From: Actinobacillus indolicus
GTDB lineage: Bacteria > Pseudomonadota > Gammaproteobacteria > Enterobacterales > Pasteurellaceae
DNA length: 64,000 nt
Direction: 5' to 3'
Assembly: GCF_004519515.1 (NCBI RefSeq)
Contig: NZ_CP038145.1
Span: 310,001-374,000 of the forward strand
The position numbers were made by a program, and so were the translations under genes. The notes under the pieces were generated by a model. That model did not search any database. It saw nothing but the letters and a program-made list of their open reading frames with translations, and had not been told where the DNA came from. Shown in pieces: positions 8,860 to 17,190 of this stretch; position 1 is the first letter of the stretch, and each line of letters starts with the position of its first letter.

Positions 8860-8907
8860 AAAAAGTGGGCTTAAAGTCTTGTACTATAAGGCTTTAGCCC
8901 ACTTTTT
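8860..8907. terminator. Hairpin inside the right end of the IS
   Basis: AAAAAGTGGGCT-AAAG pairs with CTTTAGCCCACTTTTT (16 bp with one bulged T), flanked by A and T runs. It lies between the right inverted repeat and the transposase start. Such a structure can stop transcripts entering the element from outside, a known way of limiting transposase made by read-through. Confidence 0.65.
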
Positions 8908-8987
8908 ACCAACACTTTTGTCTACTATGCCTGCCAATATCTATTATAAAAGATGAGCAACCAATTGTTCTGTTACACTATATGGAA

Positions 8988-9728
8988 TTAGTTTGGCACG
9001 ATCGCAAAGACTCTCGCATTAAACCCTGGTGCATCTTTGATTTTCGGCACACCGATAAAGATTGCACCACCTGTGGCTGGTAATTCAGAGAGATTATTTA
9101 ACACTTCAATTTGGAATTTATTTTGGGTTAACCAATAACGCTCTCCCACCAAATCATTATGTTTAACGAAATCAAGGGCACTGTCTGTATCTAAGGTTTC
9201 ATGCCCAATCGCAGCCACATTGCGTTGTTCATGTAAGAATTGCAATGTTTCTAAAGCCCAACCTGGTGTATGCGCTTGTCCTGCATCATCTTTATTATAA
9301 AATTTCGCATTATCATGCCAGCGTTTCGACCAACCACTTGCGAACGCTACAAAGCTTCCAGCAGGAATTTCGCCATATTGTGCTTCAAAATCTAAAATAT
9401 CTTGAACCGTTAAGCGGTAATCGTTATTGGCTTCAACGTCTTTTTCTTTATGGATTACTACTAACGGTAACACAAACTCTGTTACAGGAATTTCATCTAA
9501 TGCTTTTGTTCCCACAGCAAAGTGGATTGGTGCATCAATATGCGTGCCATATTGTGTTGCAACCGTATATTGATTTGCAAAGAATCCATCTTTTTCTACG
9601 GTAAATAACGTTTCCGTTTCGATAGGTTTAAATGCAGGAAAATAAGGGATTTCAGAACTAACAGTATGGCTTAAGTCAATCCATTTTTGGCTCTTTAGTA
9701 AGGTGATTGCATCAATAATTTTAGACAT
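8988..9728 (-). CDS. Cyclase-family metal-dependent hydrolase
   Basis: A 246-residue protein of the cyclase/kynurenine-formamidase-like family. The metal-binding signature is visible as YGTHIDAPIHF (near residue 61), with the later GHETLDTDSAL motif contributing further ligands. There is no signal peptide. Members hydrolyse amides or cyclic esters, but the substrate cannot be inferred; no kynurenine-pathway genes lie nearby. The gene stands alone between the IS and nrdR. Confidence 0.85.
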   Translation of the reverse strand: MSKIIDAITLLKSQKWIDLSHTVSSEIPYFPAFKPIETETLFTVEKDGFFANQYTVATQYGTHIDAPIHFAVGTKALDEIPVTEFVLPLVVIHKEKDVEANNDYRLTVQDILDFEAQYGEIPAGSFVAFASGWSKRWHDNAKFYNKDDAGQAHTPGWALETLQFLHEQRNVAAIGHETLDTDSALDFVKHNDLVGERYWLTQNKFQIEVLNNLSELPATGGAIFIGVPKIKDAPGFNARVFAIVPN

Positions 9729-9816
9729 AATTTGCTCCTAATCAGTTAATATTCATGACTTTAGTATGAGAAAAACAGTTTCGCAAATAACAAATCGTTA
9801 TGAGATATAGCTTGCT

Positions 9817-10272
9817 TTATTGATCGAGCTTTAATTTCTCAATCTCTTTACTAAACTCTTCAATGTCATCAAAACTTAAATAAACCGATGCAAAACGGAT
9901 ATAGGCGACTTTATCGAGCTGTTTTAATTCATTTAGCACCAAATCCCCAACGAATTTACTCGACACTTCCCTCTCGCCCGTGGCTTGTAATTGTAAAATA
10001 ATACGATGAATGGCTTTTTCTACCTCTTCCGTATGGACCGAACGTTTTTCTAATGCACGAGATAAACTGGTACGCAATTTACGCTCGTCAAAAGGCTCTC
10101 GATTGCCATTATTTTTTACGATATAAGGAATCAGAAGCTCTGCACTTTCAAAGGTCGTAAAACGCTCTTTACACTCAGGGCATTCACGTCTGCGACGAAT
10201 TTGATAGCCATCCGCCGCAAGTCGTGAATCAACCACTTTCGTATCTTCTGTCGAACAAAATGGGCAACGCAT
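9817..10272 (-). CDS. nrdR: Transcriptional repressor NrdR
   Basis: A 151-residue repressor of ribonucleotide reductase genes. It has the N-terminal zinc ribbon (C3, C6, C31, C34), the basic segment RRRREC, and an ATP-cone domain from about residue 47 that senses ATP/dATP. Its start overlaps the stop of the upstream ycgL by one base (TAATG), implying coupling. No nrd genes lie in this window. Confidence 0.96.
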   Translation of the reverse strand: MRCPFCSTEDTKVVDSRLAADGYQIRRRRECPECKERFTTFESAELLIPYIVKNNGNREPFDERKLRTSLSRALEKRSVHTEEVEKAIHRIILQLQATGEREVSSKFVGDLVLNELKQLDKVAYIRFASVYLSFDDIEEFSKEIEKLKLDQ

Positions 10273-10550
10273 TATTTTAGCCCTTTTTGTCTTGCCACAA
10301 ATTCTGCATGTAGATTTTCAGGGGGCGGTGGCATTTGTAAATAGTACCCCTCTGTTTGAATTTTTTGCAAAACTTCTTGATTATCTACCCGCTTGAGTTG
10401 CTTTTCACCGACAAGATTGAACAGCATCACAAATTCAGGCTTGCCAAAAATTTGGCGTAGCTCCGTAGGCACTTGTTCAAATTGGTCTCGTTTTTCCACA
10501 TAAAGATACATCCCTTCTTTTTTCGGGCTTTTATAAATTGCACATAGCAT
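10272..10550 (-). CDS. ycgL: YcgL-family protein
   Basis: A 92-residue protein of the YcgL family, with opening MLCAIYKSPKKEGMYLYVEK and the PTELRQIFGKPEF and YYLQMPPPP segments. Function is unknown. The start at 10550 is chosen because the longer frame runs through dnaB and its extra N-terminus has no similarity to the family. It lies 4 bp after dnaB and overlaps nrdR by one base, making a dnaB-ycgL-nrdR unit. Confidence 0.88.
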   Translation of the reverse strand: MLCAIYKSPKKEGMYLYVEKRDQFEQVPTELRQIFGKPEFVMLFNLVGEKQLKRVDNQEVLQKIQTEGYYLQMPPPPENLHAEFVARQKGLK

Positions 10551-10554
10551 CGTT

Positions 10555-12003
10555 CTATTCATCCTCAAGTTGATAGCTGCCTTCATAATTTGTAAAGCGT
10601 GAAAATTGCCCTTGGAAACCGAGTGGCACACGTCCAATCGGGCCGTTACGCTGTTTACCAATAATAATTTCCGCCATACCTTTTGTATCGGAATTATCGT
10701 GATACACCTCATCACGATAAATAAACATAATTAAGTCCGCATCTTGCTCAATAGAGCCAGATTCACGTAAGTCAGAGTTTACAGGACGTTTGTCTGCACG
10801 TTGCTCTAAGCTACGGTTAAGCTGTGAAAGAGCCACAACAGGCACTTGCAACTCTTTTGCCAATGCTTTTAACGAGCGAGAAATTTCAGCAATTTCAAGG
10901 GTTCGGTTATCTGCAAACCCAGGTGCTCGCATTAACTGCAAATAGTCCACCATAATTAAACTTAAACCGCTATTTTCTTTATAAACGCGTCTTGCACGAG
11001 AACGAAGCTCCGTCGGTGTTAAGCCTGAACTATCATCAATATAAATATTGCGACGCTCTTGTAATATCCCTACGGTACTGCCGATACGAGACATTTCATC
11101 ATCATCTAATCGCCCTGTACGAATTTTGGTTTGATCAACAGTAGAAAGCGATGCAAACATACGCATCATAATTTGATCTGCAGGCATCTCAAGGCTGAAA
11201 ATCAGTACAGGTTTATTAGGCTGTTTGATTTTATTACCAAATTCATCTTCAACTTCAATATTTCCCATCGCCGCATTTTCACAGAGATTCATGGCGAAAG
11301 TGGTTTTACCCATAGATGGACGAGCGGCAACAATGATTAAATCCGATGGCTGTAATCCTGCGGTTTTGCGATCTAGTGCATCAAAGCCTGTTGAGACTCC
11401 CGTTACCCCTGAGTTATTCTTAGATTTAGAAAGAATATCAATACGCGCAAGGGTTTCCATTAAAATATCATCGATCTTTTTCGGGCCTTCATCTGTCGAT
11501 GTTCGCATTTCTGCAATATGGAAAACGGAACGCTCTGCTTCATCCAAAACATCTTTTACACTCATACCCTTCGGGTTATAGCTCATCTCCGCAATTTTAT
11601 TTCCTGCGGCAATCAGCTCTCGGCGAATAGCTCTTTCACTCACAATATCAGCATAAGCCAAAATGTTTGCTGCACTTGGTGTATTTTTAGACAATTCAGC
11701 CAAATAGGCAAAGCCGCCCACATCTTGTAAAACGCCTTTGTTTTTTAAGACTTGGTCTAAAGTGATAATATCAATCGGCTTATGCTCACGCACCAACGCG
11801 GTCATTTCTTCAAAAATCAGTCGGTGAGCATGGTTATAAAAATCGCTGGCTTGTACTCGCTCTGCAACATTGTCCCAATACTCATTACTCAACATAATGC
11901 CCCCAAGTACCGCCTGTTCAGCTTCAATAGAATGTGGCGCAATATGTAGTTGCTCGATTTGTTTATCTTTAGACTTCTCTGTGGATTTTTGGAATTCGGA
12001 CAT
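10555..12003 (-). CDS. dnaB: Replicative DNA helicase DnaB
   Basis: A 482-residue hexameric helicase that unwinds DNA at the replication fork. It has the N-terminal helical domain (residues ~20-125), a linker and a RecA-like C-terminal ATPase domain with Walker A ARPSMGKTT (about residue 230), Walker B LIMVDYLQLM and the SREGSIEQDADL-like segment RESGSIEQDADL. There is no intein, which is worth noting because dnaB is a common intein site. Length is close to E. coli DnaB (471). Confidence 0.97.
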   Translation of the reverse strand: MSEFQKSTEKSKDKQIEQLHIAPHSIEAEQAVLGGIMLSNEYWDNVAERVQASDFYNHAHRLIFEEMTALVREHKPIDIITLDQVLKNKGVLQDVGGFAYLAELSKNTPSAANILAYADIVSERAIRRELIAAGNKIAEMSYNPKGMSVKDVLDEAERSVFHIAEMRTSTDEGPKKIDDILMETLARIDILSKSKNNSGVTGVSTGFDALDRKTAGLQPSDLIIVAARPSMGKTTFAMNLCENAAMGNIEVEDEFGNKIKQPNKPVLIFSLEMPADQIMMRMFASLSTVDQTKIRTGRLDDDEMSRIGSTVGILQERRNIYIDDSSGLTPTELRSRARRVYKENSGLSLIMVDYLQLMRAPGFADNRTLEIAEISRSLKALAKELQVPVVALSQLNRSLEQRADKRPVNSDLRESGSIEQDADLIMFIYRDEVYHDNSDTKGMAEIIIGKQRNGPIGRVPLGFQGQFSRFTNYEGSYQLEDE

Positions 12004-12088
12004 GAGCGTTACTCTTTGGGAAAATCATAATGCTAGTTTAGCGAATTCAGCAATATTTTTCAGCTGATTTACATAAGTTGATGGTATG

Positions 12089-12146
12089 ACAAGCGGAAAG
12101 TTATACAGCAACATTTGCAAATTTCTTGCCAAATCTAACCGCTTGT
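12089..12146. repeat. Inverted pair of uptake sequences between rnm and dnaB
   Basis: ACAAGCGG (12089-12096) faces CCGCTTGT (12139-12146) with TTTGCAAA-like sequence between, a typical Pasteurellaceae uptake-signature pair. It could form a weak hairpin but has no T tract. Confidence 0.65.
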
Positions 12147-12161
12147 AACGGAATAATGGCA

Positions 12162-12980
12162 CTAAAATAACTGCCAAATCGGTTTACATTCTGAAGGTAA
12201 GTCTAAATTTTTGCCTAGCTCTACCCAGCCTGTTGGATAATGGAAGTCTGAGCCGACAGATGCATAAAGATCGAACTCTTTTGCCCATCGTGTTAAAAGT
12301 TGGCGTTGGTCTGGCGTTTGCGCACTTCCTGCGACTTCAATACCATCTCCACCTGCTTCTTTAAAGGCTTCAATCAAACGTCGAATCCATCTAGCCGTTA
12401 ATTTATAGCGTAGTGGATGTGCCACACAAATCACCCCGCCCGCTTTATGTGTCACTTGAATAGCTTCTTCTAAACTGCACCAAACCGGTTTAACATAGGC
12501 AGGTTTTCCCATGCCTAAATAGCGTTTAAAGGCGTGTTCATCGTCTCGTACATAACCTTGTGCCACGAGAAAACGGGCGTAATGCGCTCGGGTAACTTCA
12601 CCGCTTGCTAGAGCCTTTGCCCCTTGGTAAGCATCAGCAATACCAGCCTTTGCTAATTTTTCGCCAATGAGCTCTGCTCGTTGCTGACGTAATAAACGCT
12701 GTTTTTCTAACAGTTCTATCATTGCAGGGTGGTTTTCATTTATGTTCAATGCAGCTAAATGAATACTTTTACCTTCCCATAAAATCGAAATTTCAACACC
12801 GCTGATAAACTGAATCGGTTGAGTTTGTGCAAAGGCTTTCGCTTCTGCAATGCCTGATACCGTATCATGATCGGTCAATGCCAACATCGTGACACCTTGT
12901 TCGACAGCTCGTTGAACTAATTCTGTTGGTGTCAAAATACCGTCTGATGCGGTACTGTGACTATGTAAATCGTATTTCAT
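12162..12980 (-). CDS. rnm: PHP-domain 5'-3' exoribonuclease (RNase AM)
   Basis: A 272-residue PHP-family phosphoesterase related to E. coli YciV/RNase AM, which trims rRNA 5' ends and degrades short oligonucleotides. Metal-binding motifs are seen as YDLHSHSTASDG at the N-terminus, TDHDTVSG, GVEIS, VCVAHPLRY and the terminal GSDFHYP. Length is near E. coli Rnm (293). The start lies one base after the stop of the upstream glycosylase-like gene, so both probably share an mRNA. Confidence 0.88.
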   Translation of the reverse strand: MKYDLHSHSTASDGILTPTELVQRAVEQGVTMLALTDHDTVSGIAEAKAFAQTQPIQFISGVEISILWEGKSIHLAALNINENHPAMIELLEKQRLLRQQRAELIGEKLAKAGIADAYQGAKALASGEVTRAHYARFLVAQGYVRDDEHAFKRYLGMGKPAYVKPVWCSLEEAIQVTHKAGGVICVAHPLRYKLTARWIRRLIEAFKEAGGDGIEVAGSAQTPDQRQLLTRWAKEFDLYASVGSDFHYPTGWVELGKNLDLPSECKPIWQLF

Positions 12981-12981
12981 C

Positions 12982-13632
12982 TTAGCTCCCTAACACACCA
13001 GACTGGATAAAAAAGGTTCGATAAGCTTCTATTTTCTTTGCCAAACTTAAAGGATAAGCACGAGATGTGGACGGCAATCGATATAAAAAGAGTTCTCTAT
13101 CGGCTTGATAAGGAAATGCCACAAAAGAATTGGTTTTAGGTTCTTTGATTTTTTCAGGTAGTAATCCTAATAATGTTTCCGTTGCCTTTCCACCTGTGGT
13201 GAAAAGCCAACGACAATGGGGAACTTGTTGAAGTACCGCATGTAAATTCACAGGTTCAACAATTTTTAAGAATTTATCTGACGCATTTCCTTGTTCACGA
13301 ATTGCGGTTTCTGCCGTTGAACATAAGGCAATGCCTTTGTCTCTCAAAAAAGTTTCGATACGTTCTGGGTCAAAGCGTTTTTCATCTCCAATACGGAAAT
13401 GATCTATATCATCAAAAAAGATTGCCCCAAAAATTCGCCACATATCATTTTGGAAATTCGGATAATGAAACTCCATGCACCGTTTTTCAGGTGTTGGGGG
13501 GAACGTACCCATCATCATGACTGTTGCATGAGAAGGTAAAATGGCTGGAAATGGATGTTTTTCTATTTGTTGCATAAGTAAATAAAATGGGCATAACTGC
13601 CCATTTTGAAAAAGTAATTGCTTGGGATACAT
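12982..13632 (-). CDS. Uracil-DNA glycosylase superfamily protein
   Basis: A 216-residue protein with features of the UDG/TDG fold: VMMMGTFPPTPEKR near residue 40 as the catalytic-loop equivalent, DMWRIFGAIFFDD, and a later LFTTGGKATETLL strand-helix. It is expected to remove damaged or mismatched bases, but the substrate is unknown. It is neither Ung (no DPYH motif) nor a clear Mug. It overlaps nothing and is followed directly by rnm. An internal start (MQQIEKH) would give a shorter protein. Confidence 0.72.
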   Translation of the reverse strand: MYPKQLLFQNGQLCPFYLLMQQIEKHPFPAILPSHATVMMMGTFPPTPEKRCMEFHYPNFQNDMWRIFGAIFFDDIDHFRIGDEKRFDPERIETFLRDKGIALCSTAETAIREQGNASDKFLKIVEPVNLHAVLQQVPHCRWLFTTGGKATETLLGLLPEKIKEPKTNSFVAFPYQADRELFLYRLPSTSRAYPLSLAKKIEAYRTFFIQSGVLGS

Positions 13633-13645
13633 TATCCCGATATGG

Positions 13646-14605
13646 TTATTTATCGCAAGCTTTTAATGACACCGACCACTCTGCACCCGATTTCACTTTG
13701 TATTTATTTGCAAAGCTATCCATGTTTAATGCAAAAGAGACATTTAATAAACTATTGAGATACATTAATGGTCTGCCTTCTTCGACATCACCAAAACTGC
13801 TCTTATACGGCATAGTGCCTGAATAGTGCACTTTGACTTCGCTACCTAAATTTTCTTTGATTTCAACACAGACTTTACCGTCTTTTTGAATACCTGATTT
13901 TTCAAGTAGTTCACTGCTGATGTTCGTCCAGATATTGCCATATTGAACATCAAGTACAGGGATATTTCCTTTTAACACGCCTTCTTCAAGAGTTGGACGC
14001 TGATAGTCAATTTCTGTCACCTTAGCTGGTAATTCAGCACCGACTTCTTCAAAGCTGATTTTTCCTGATGCTAATTTTGCCCCTGTATAAGCATAAACAT
14101 CACGACCGTGGAAGGTGTAGGATTTTTCAGAACCTTCTAAACGGTTTTTGGTTTCATCAATTTCACGTAATGCTTCAATGCCTAAAAATTCTGCAACCAA
14201 TGTTAATGTGCCATTATCAGGGGTAACAAAATAATGCCCTGTTTTCGTTTTTAAAACGACGGACTTACGATCGGTCCCAACACCAGGATCTACCACACTA
14301 ACAAATACCGTGCCTTCAGGCCAATAGGTTGCAGTTTGATATAAACGATACGCCGCTTCCCAAATATTATAAGGGGGAATTTCATGGGTTAAATCGAACA
14401 TTTTAAGATTGCGGTCAACGCCAAACGCAACCCCTTGCATTGCAGAGACTGCACCGTCTTTTAAGCTAAAATCGGTTTGGAGAACAAGGGCATTTGCAGA
14501 TTTTTGTGCAGAAGTTACCGCTTGCAGAGAAGATTTTGTTTCTGTTGTGGCAAAAGAGGAAACAGAAAATGTGGCAAGAGCGATTGCTAACCAAGTTTTA
14601 TTCAT
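13646..14605 (-). CDS. Exported SAM hydroxide adenosyltransferase-like protein (DUF62)
   Basis: A 319-residue protein with a signal peptide (MNKTWLAIALATFSVSSFA, cleavage near residue 19), so probably periplasmic. The mature part follows the S-adenosyl-L-methionine hydrolase/DUF62 family: LQTDFSLKDGAVSAMQGV, FDLTHEIPPYNIWEAAY, VVDPGVGTDRKSV, FVTPDNGTLT and FHGRDVYAYTGAKLASG. Known members split SAM using water or hydroxide, and fluorinases belong to the same fold. Why such a domain is exported here is unclear. It ends 13 bp before the glycosylase-like gene. Confidence 0.82.
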   Translation of the reverse strand: MNKTWLAIALATFSVSSFATTETKSSLQAVTSAQKSANALVLQTDFSLKDGAVSAMQGVAFGVDRNLKMFDLTHEIPPYNIWEAAYRLYQTATYWPEGTVFVSVVDPGVGTDRKSVVLKTKTGHYFVTPDNGTLTLVAEFLGIEALREIDETKNRLEGSEKSYTFHGRDVYAYTGAKLASGKISFEEVGAELPAKVTEIDYQRPTLEEGVLKGNIPVLDVQYGNIWTNISSELLEKSGIQKDGKVCVEIKENLGSEVKVHYSGTMPYKSSFGDVEEGRPLMYLNSLLNVSFALNMDSFANKYKVKSGAEWSVSLKACDK

Positions 14606-14689
14606 TTGTTAATCCTTATTATGATGATTGTTAATAGATTAACAGGATAGTAATCGTTTGCGTAACCGTTGTCCATAGCCCCAAACAGT

Positions 14690-16240
14690 TTATTTTTTAT
14701 TAAGTAATGCCCCTATGGCTTTGAGTTTGTCGCTTTTACTTAATCCTTGGTCTGCAAGCTGATTTAACGCAGAAACCAGATGCTCACCACTTTCACTTTG
14801 CGTAGATGAAATCGCCTGCGGTTGCATCAGTTGAGTTGCATATTCTGTAAGTTCCGCTAACAATGCTATTTTTTCGGTATCATCATGATATAACGCCGAA
14901 AGCGTTTGAATTGCTTGCTCAAATTGCTCTGCTTTTGATTCAATCTGTTGATAGCAATATTTTTGCCAGCGTACTTGTTCGGCTCGGGTTAAAGTCGCAG
15001 GGAAATGTCTTGCACGATAGTGGAATAATAATGGCTCTACTCGCTCATCTTTGAATTTTAGCCCGTGATGTGCAAGTTCTTCTGGTTTTAACCCACGTAA
15101 AATCGCCATGTTATTTTTATCAGCATTATCGAAAAATCCACTATACAGCGTGGTTTCAATATTTGGGGACGTTGCATACTCCCGTTCTTCCATAAAAATC
15201 TCGGTGGCTTTTTCACGTACCGCACTTTTTTGCGATTTTAATACTTTCAGATTATCCAAACAGGCTTGACGATCTATGCCTAAGCGGGTTGCATTTTCAG
15301 GAAGCAAGGTTTTAGCTGGGGCTAAAATTGGGCATTTATTGATATGCACTAATTTTAATGGGATAGACGAAAGCCCTTCAGCTTCTAAATCCGCTTTCTT
15401 CGTATAAAGACGTTCTCGTAGCGTTTGTGCCGATTCGTTGAGTAAAGTGGAAACATTCCCTGATAAGTCACACACAATCACAGCATTTTTATTGGTTGGA
15501 TGCCATGCTAATGGAACAACCCAAGCGGTATTTCCACGGTAATTGCCAAGCATACCCGAAACATGAACTAAGGGGGTCATTTCCCCCACATCAATCATCT
15601 CTTCTAATGCTTTTTTATGACGATGTTGTAAGAAAAAATCAAACAATTTAGGTTGCTTTTGTTTTATGAGTTTTGCCATAGCGATAGTCGCGTAAACATC
15701 AGACATCGCATCGTGGGCATTTTCATGGGCAATGCCATTTGCCTTTGTTAAATTTTCTAATTTAAAACTCGGCATACCGTCATCGTCATAAGCCCATTCA
15801 ATACCTTCAGGACGTAAGGCATAACAGGCACGCACAACATCAAGTAAATCCCAACGAGAATTTCCATTTTTCCAACTGTATTCATAGGGATCAAAAAAGT
15901 TACGGAAAAAGGTATAGCGCGTCATTTCATCATCATAACGAATATTGTTATACCCCATAACACAGGTATTAGGCTCACTAAATTCTGCATGGATACGCGC
16001 GGAAAACTCAGGTTCAGATATCCCTTGTTGGTTACACAGTTGCGGTGTAATCCCTGTCACCATCACCGCTTCAGGAGAAGGCAAATAATCATGTGTCTGT
16101 TTACAATAAAACATCACAGGTTCGCCAATGATATTAAAATCACTATCCGTCCTGATACCTGCAAACTGAGCAGGGCGATCCGATGCGGGATCAATACCAA
16201 AACTTTCGTAGTCATAAATAAAAAAGGTCGGTTGATTCAT
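14690..16240 (-). CDS. sbcB: Exodeoxyribonuclease I
   Basis: A 516-residue 3'-5' single-strand DNA exonuclease. The DEDDh active site is visible: YDYESFG (Asp and Glu near residues 10-12), GYNNIRYDDE, and the AHDAMSDVYA motif. DRPAQFAGIRTD and LTKANGI are nearly identical to the E. coli protein. An SH3-like and a helical C-terminal domain follow. Length exceeds E. coli (475) by an extra C-terminal tail of low conservation (QAISSTQSESGEHL). Confidence 0.96.
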   Translation of the reverse strand: MNQPTFFIYDYESFGIDPASDRPAQFAGIRTDSDFNIIGEPVMFYCKQTHDYLPSPEAVMVTGITPQLCNQQGISEPEFSARIHAEFSEPNTCVMGYNNIRYDDEMTRYTFFRNFFDPYEYSWKNGNSRWDLLDVVRACYALRPEGIEWAYDDDGMPSFKLENLTKANGIAHENAHDAMSDVYATIAMAKLIKQKQPKLFDFFLQHRHKKALEEMIDVGEMTPLVHVSGMLGNYRGNTAWVVPLAWHPTNKNAVIVCDLSGNVSTLLNESAQTLRERLYTKKADLEAEGLSSIPLKLVHINKCPILAPAKTLLPENATRLGIDRQACLDNLKVLKSQKSAVREKATEIFMEEREYATSPNIETTLYSGFFDNADKNNMAILRGLKPEELAHHGLKFKDERVEPLLFHYRARHFPATLTRAEQVRWQKYCYQQIESKAEQFEQAIQTLSALYHDDTEKIALLAELTEYATQLMQPQAISSTQSESGEHLVSALNQLADQGLSKSDKLKAIGALLNKK

Positions 16241-16315
16241 CTCTTTGTATCCCTGCTCTTTGCATGAAGAAAATAAATTTAAAAAAATTTCAAATTTTTT
16301 GAACTAACTGAAAAA

Positions 16316-16411
16316 GGGGGAGTCTTACAGAACAGCATAATGTGCTAGTTTATTTTTCATTTCCTTAGGTAAGACCTCCCCCGATACTGATTATTGGTAT
16401 CGGGTTTTTTT
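16316..16411. ncRNA. Structured intergenic element, possible small RNA or terminator pair
   Basis: On the plus strand GGGGGAGTCTTAC (16316-16328) pairs with GTAAGACCTCCCCC (16369-16382, one bulge), enclosing a 40-nt loop that itself holds AGCATAATGTGCT. A terminator follows: CCCGATAC (16380-16387) with GTATCGGG (16397-16404) and seven Ts. The two stems share 16380-16382, so their ends compete. Read on the minus strand, the long stem is followed by five Ts and could end the yadGH transcript. It matches no RNA family I know. Confidence 0.45.
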
Positions 16412-16417
16412 ATATAT

Positions 16418-17182
16418 TTAAGATCTCAATCCCACACCACGCTCAACCAATGAATATGCCCAAACATATAAAATCACAATAAAAAGTATTAACACCGCAA
16501 AAGTGTAGTAGATCGACACATCACTAATGCCTAAGAAACCATAGCGAAAACCGCTGATCATATATACGATCGGGTTAAATTGGGAAATCTTCTGCCAAAA
16601 CTCAGGGAGTAAGCTGATTGAATAAAATACCCCGCCAAGATAAGTCAATGGCGTTAATACAAAGGTAGGAATAATGCCTATATCATCAAAAGTCTTCGCA
16701 AATACGGCATTAATCAATCCACCTAATGCAAAGGCAATGGTTGTCATCAACATCGTAAGAATAATGATGCCCCAAGAATATATTTCGTAAGAAACAAAGC
16801 ATAATGTCACCGCTGTCACAAGGATACCAACCATAACACCACGCATAACACTGCCTGCGACATATCCCCAAATAATGGTATGAGTAGATAGCGGAGATAC
16901 AAGTAACTCTTCAATGTTACGCACAAATTTACTTAAAAAGAAAGACGATGCAGTATTGGTATAAGATGCCGTAATCGCCGACATCATAATTAAGCCAGGG
17001 GCAATAAATTGCATATAGCTGACCCCGCCCATATCCCCAATGCGATGCCCGATTAATTTACCGAAAATCAAAAAGTAGAGTGTCGTTGTAATGATCGGCG
17101 GTACTAAAGTTTGTCGCCAAATGCGTAATACTCTTTTGGTTTCCTTAACGGCAAGCGTATAAAATCCTGTCATATTTTGCAT
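16418..17182 (-). CDS. yadH: ABC-2 type transporter permease (YadH-like)
   Basis: A 254-residue permease with six hydrophobic segments and the ABC-2 signature region FGLINAVFAK-like (GGLINAVFAKTFDDIG) followed by PLTYLGGVFYSISLLPEFW. It is the membrane partner of the ATPase 8 bp upstream. The pair resembles E. coli YadGH, an exporter of unknown substrate. A strong hairpin follows the stop. Confidence 0.88.
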   Translation of the reverse strand: MQNMTGFYTLAVKETKRVLRIWRQTLVPPIITTTLYFLIFGKLIGHRIGDMGGVSYMQFIAPGLIMMSAITASYTNTASSFFLSKFVRNIEELLVSPLSTHTIIWGYVAGSVMRGVMVGILVTAVTLCFVSYEIYSWGIIILTMLMTTIAFALGGLINAVFAKTFDDIGIIPTFVLTPLTYLGGVFYSISLLPEFWQKISQFNPIVYMISGFRYGFLGISDVSIYYTFAVLILFIVILYVWAYSLVERGVGLRS

Positions 17183-17190
17183 TCTTAATC

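Larger units (their letters stand above)
7842..8931 (-). mobile_element. Complete insertion sequence, IS256-superfamily-like (1090 bp)
   Basis: The ends are perfect 24-bp inverted repeats beginning GGCATAGTAGACAAAAGTG, flanked by 8-bp direct repeats TGCCAATA (7834-7841 and 8932-8939), so both boundaries are fixed and the insertion looks recent. It landed in the spacer between gapA and a cyclase gene without breaking either. The left end carries a second copy of GACAAAAGTGTTGG (7891-7904) and an inverted ACTATGCC (7876-7883). The family call (IS256-like, perhaps the IS1249 group) rests on the transposase layout and duplication length and is tentative. A decayed relative lies at 52193-52474. 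Confidence 0.9.

Noticed and set aside
10551..10715. A longer N-terminus for ycgL
   Set aside because: The extra codons are inside dnaB and do not resemble the YcgL family; the start at 10550 gives the family N-terminus.
11225..11581. A 118-residue frame antisense to dnaB
   Set aside because: It mirrors conserved DnaB codons; no independent evidence supports it.
16325..16360. An 11-codon peptide on the minus strand in the sbcB-yadH gap
   Set aside because: AAGGAA is too close to the ATG for good initiation, and the sequence shows no toxin-like or leader-peptide pattern; it is mentioned only as part of the structured element.
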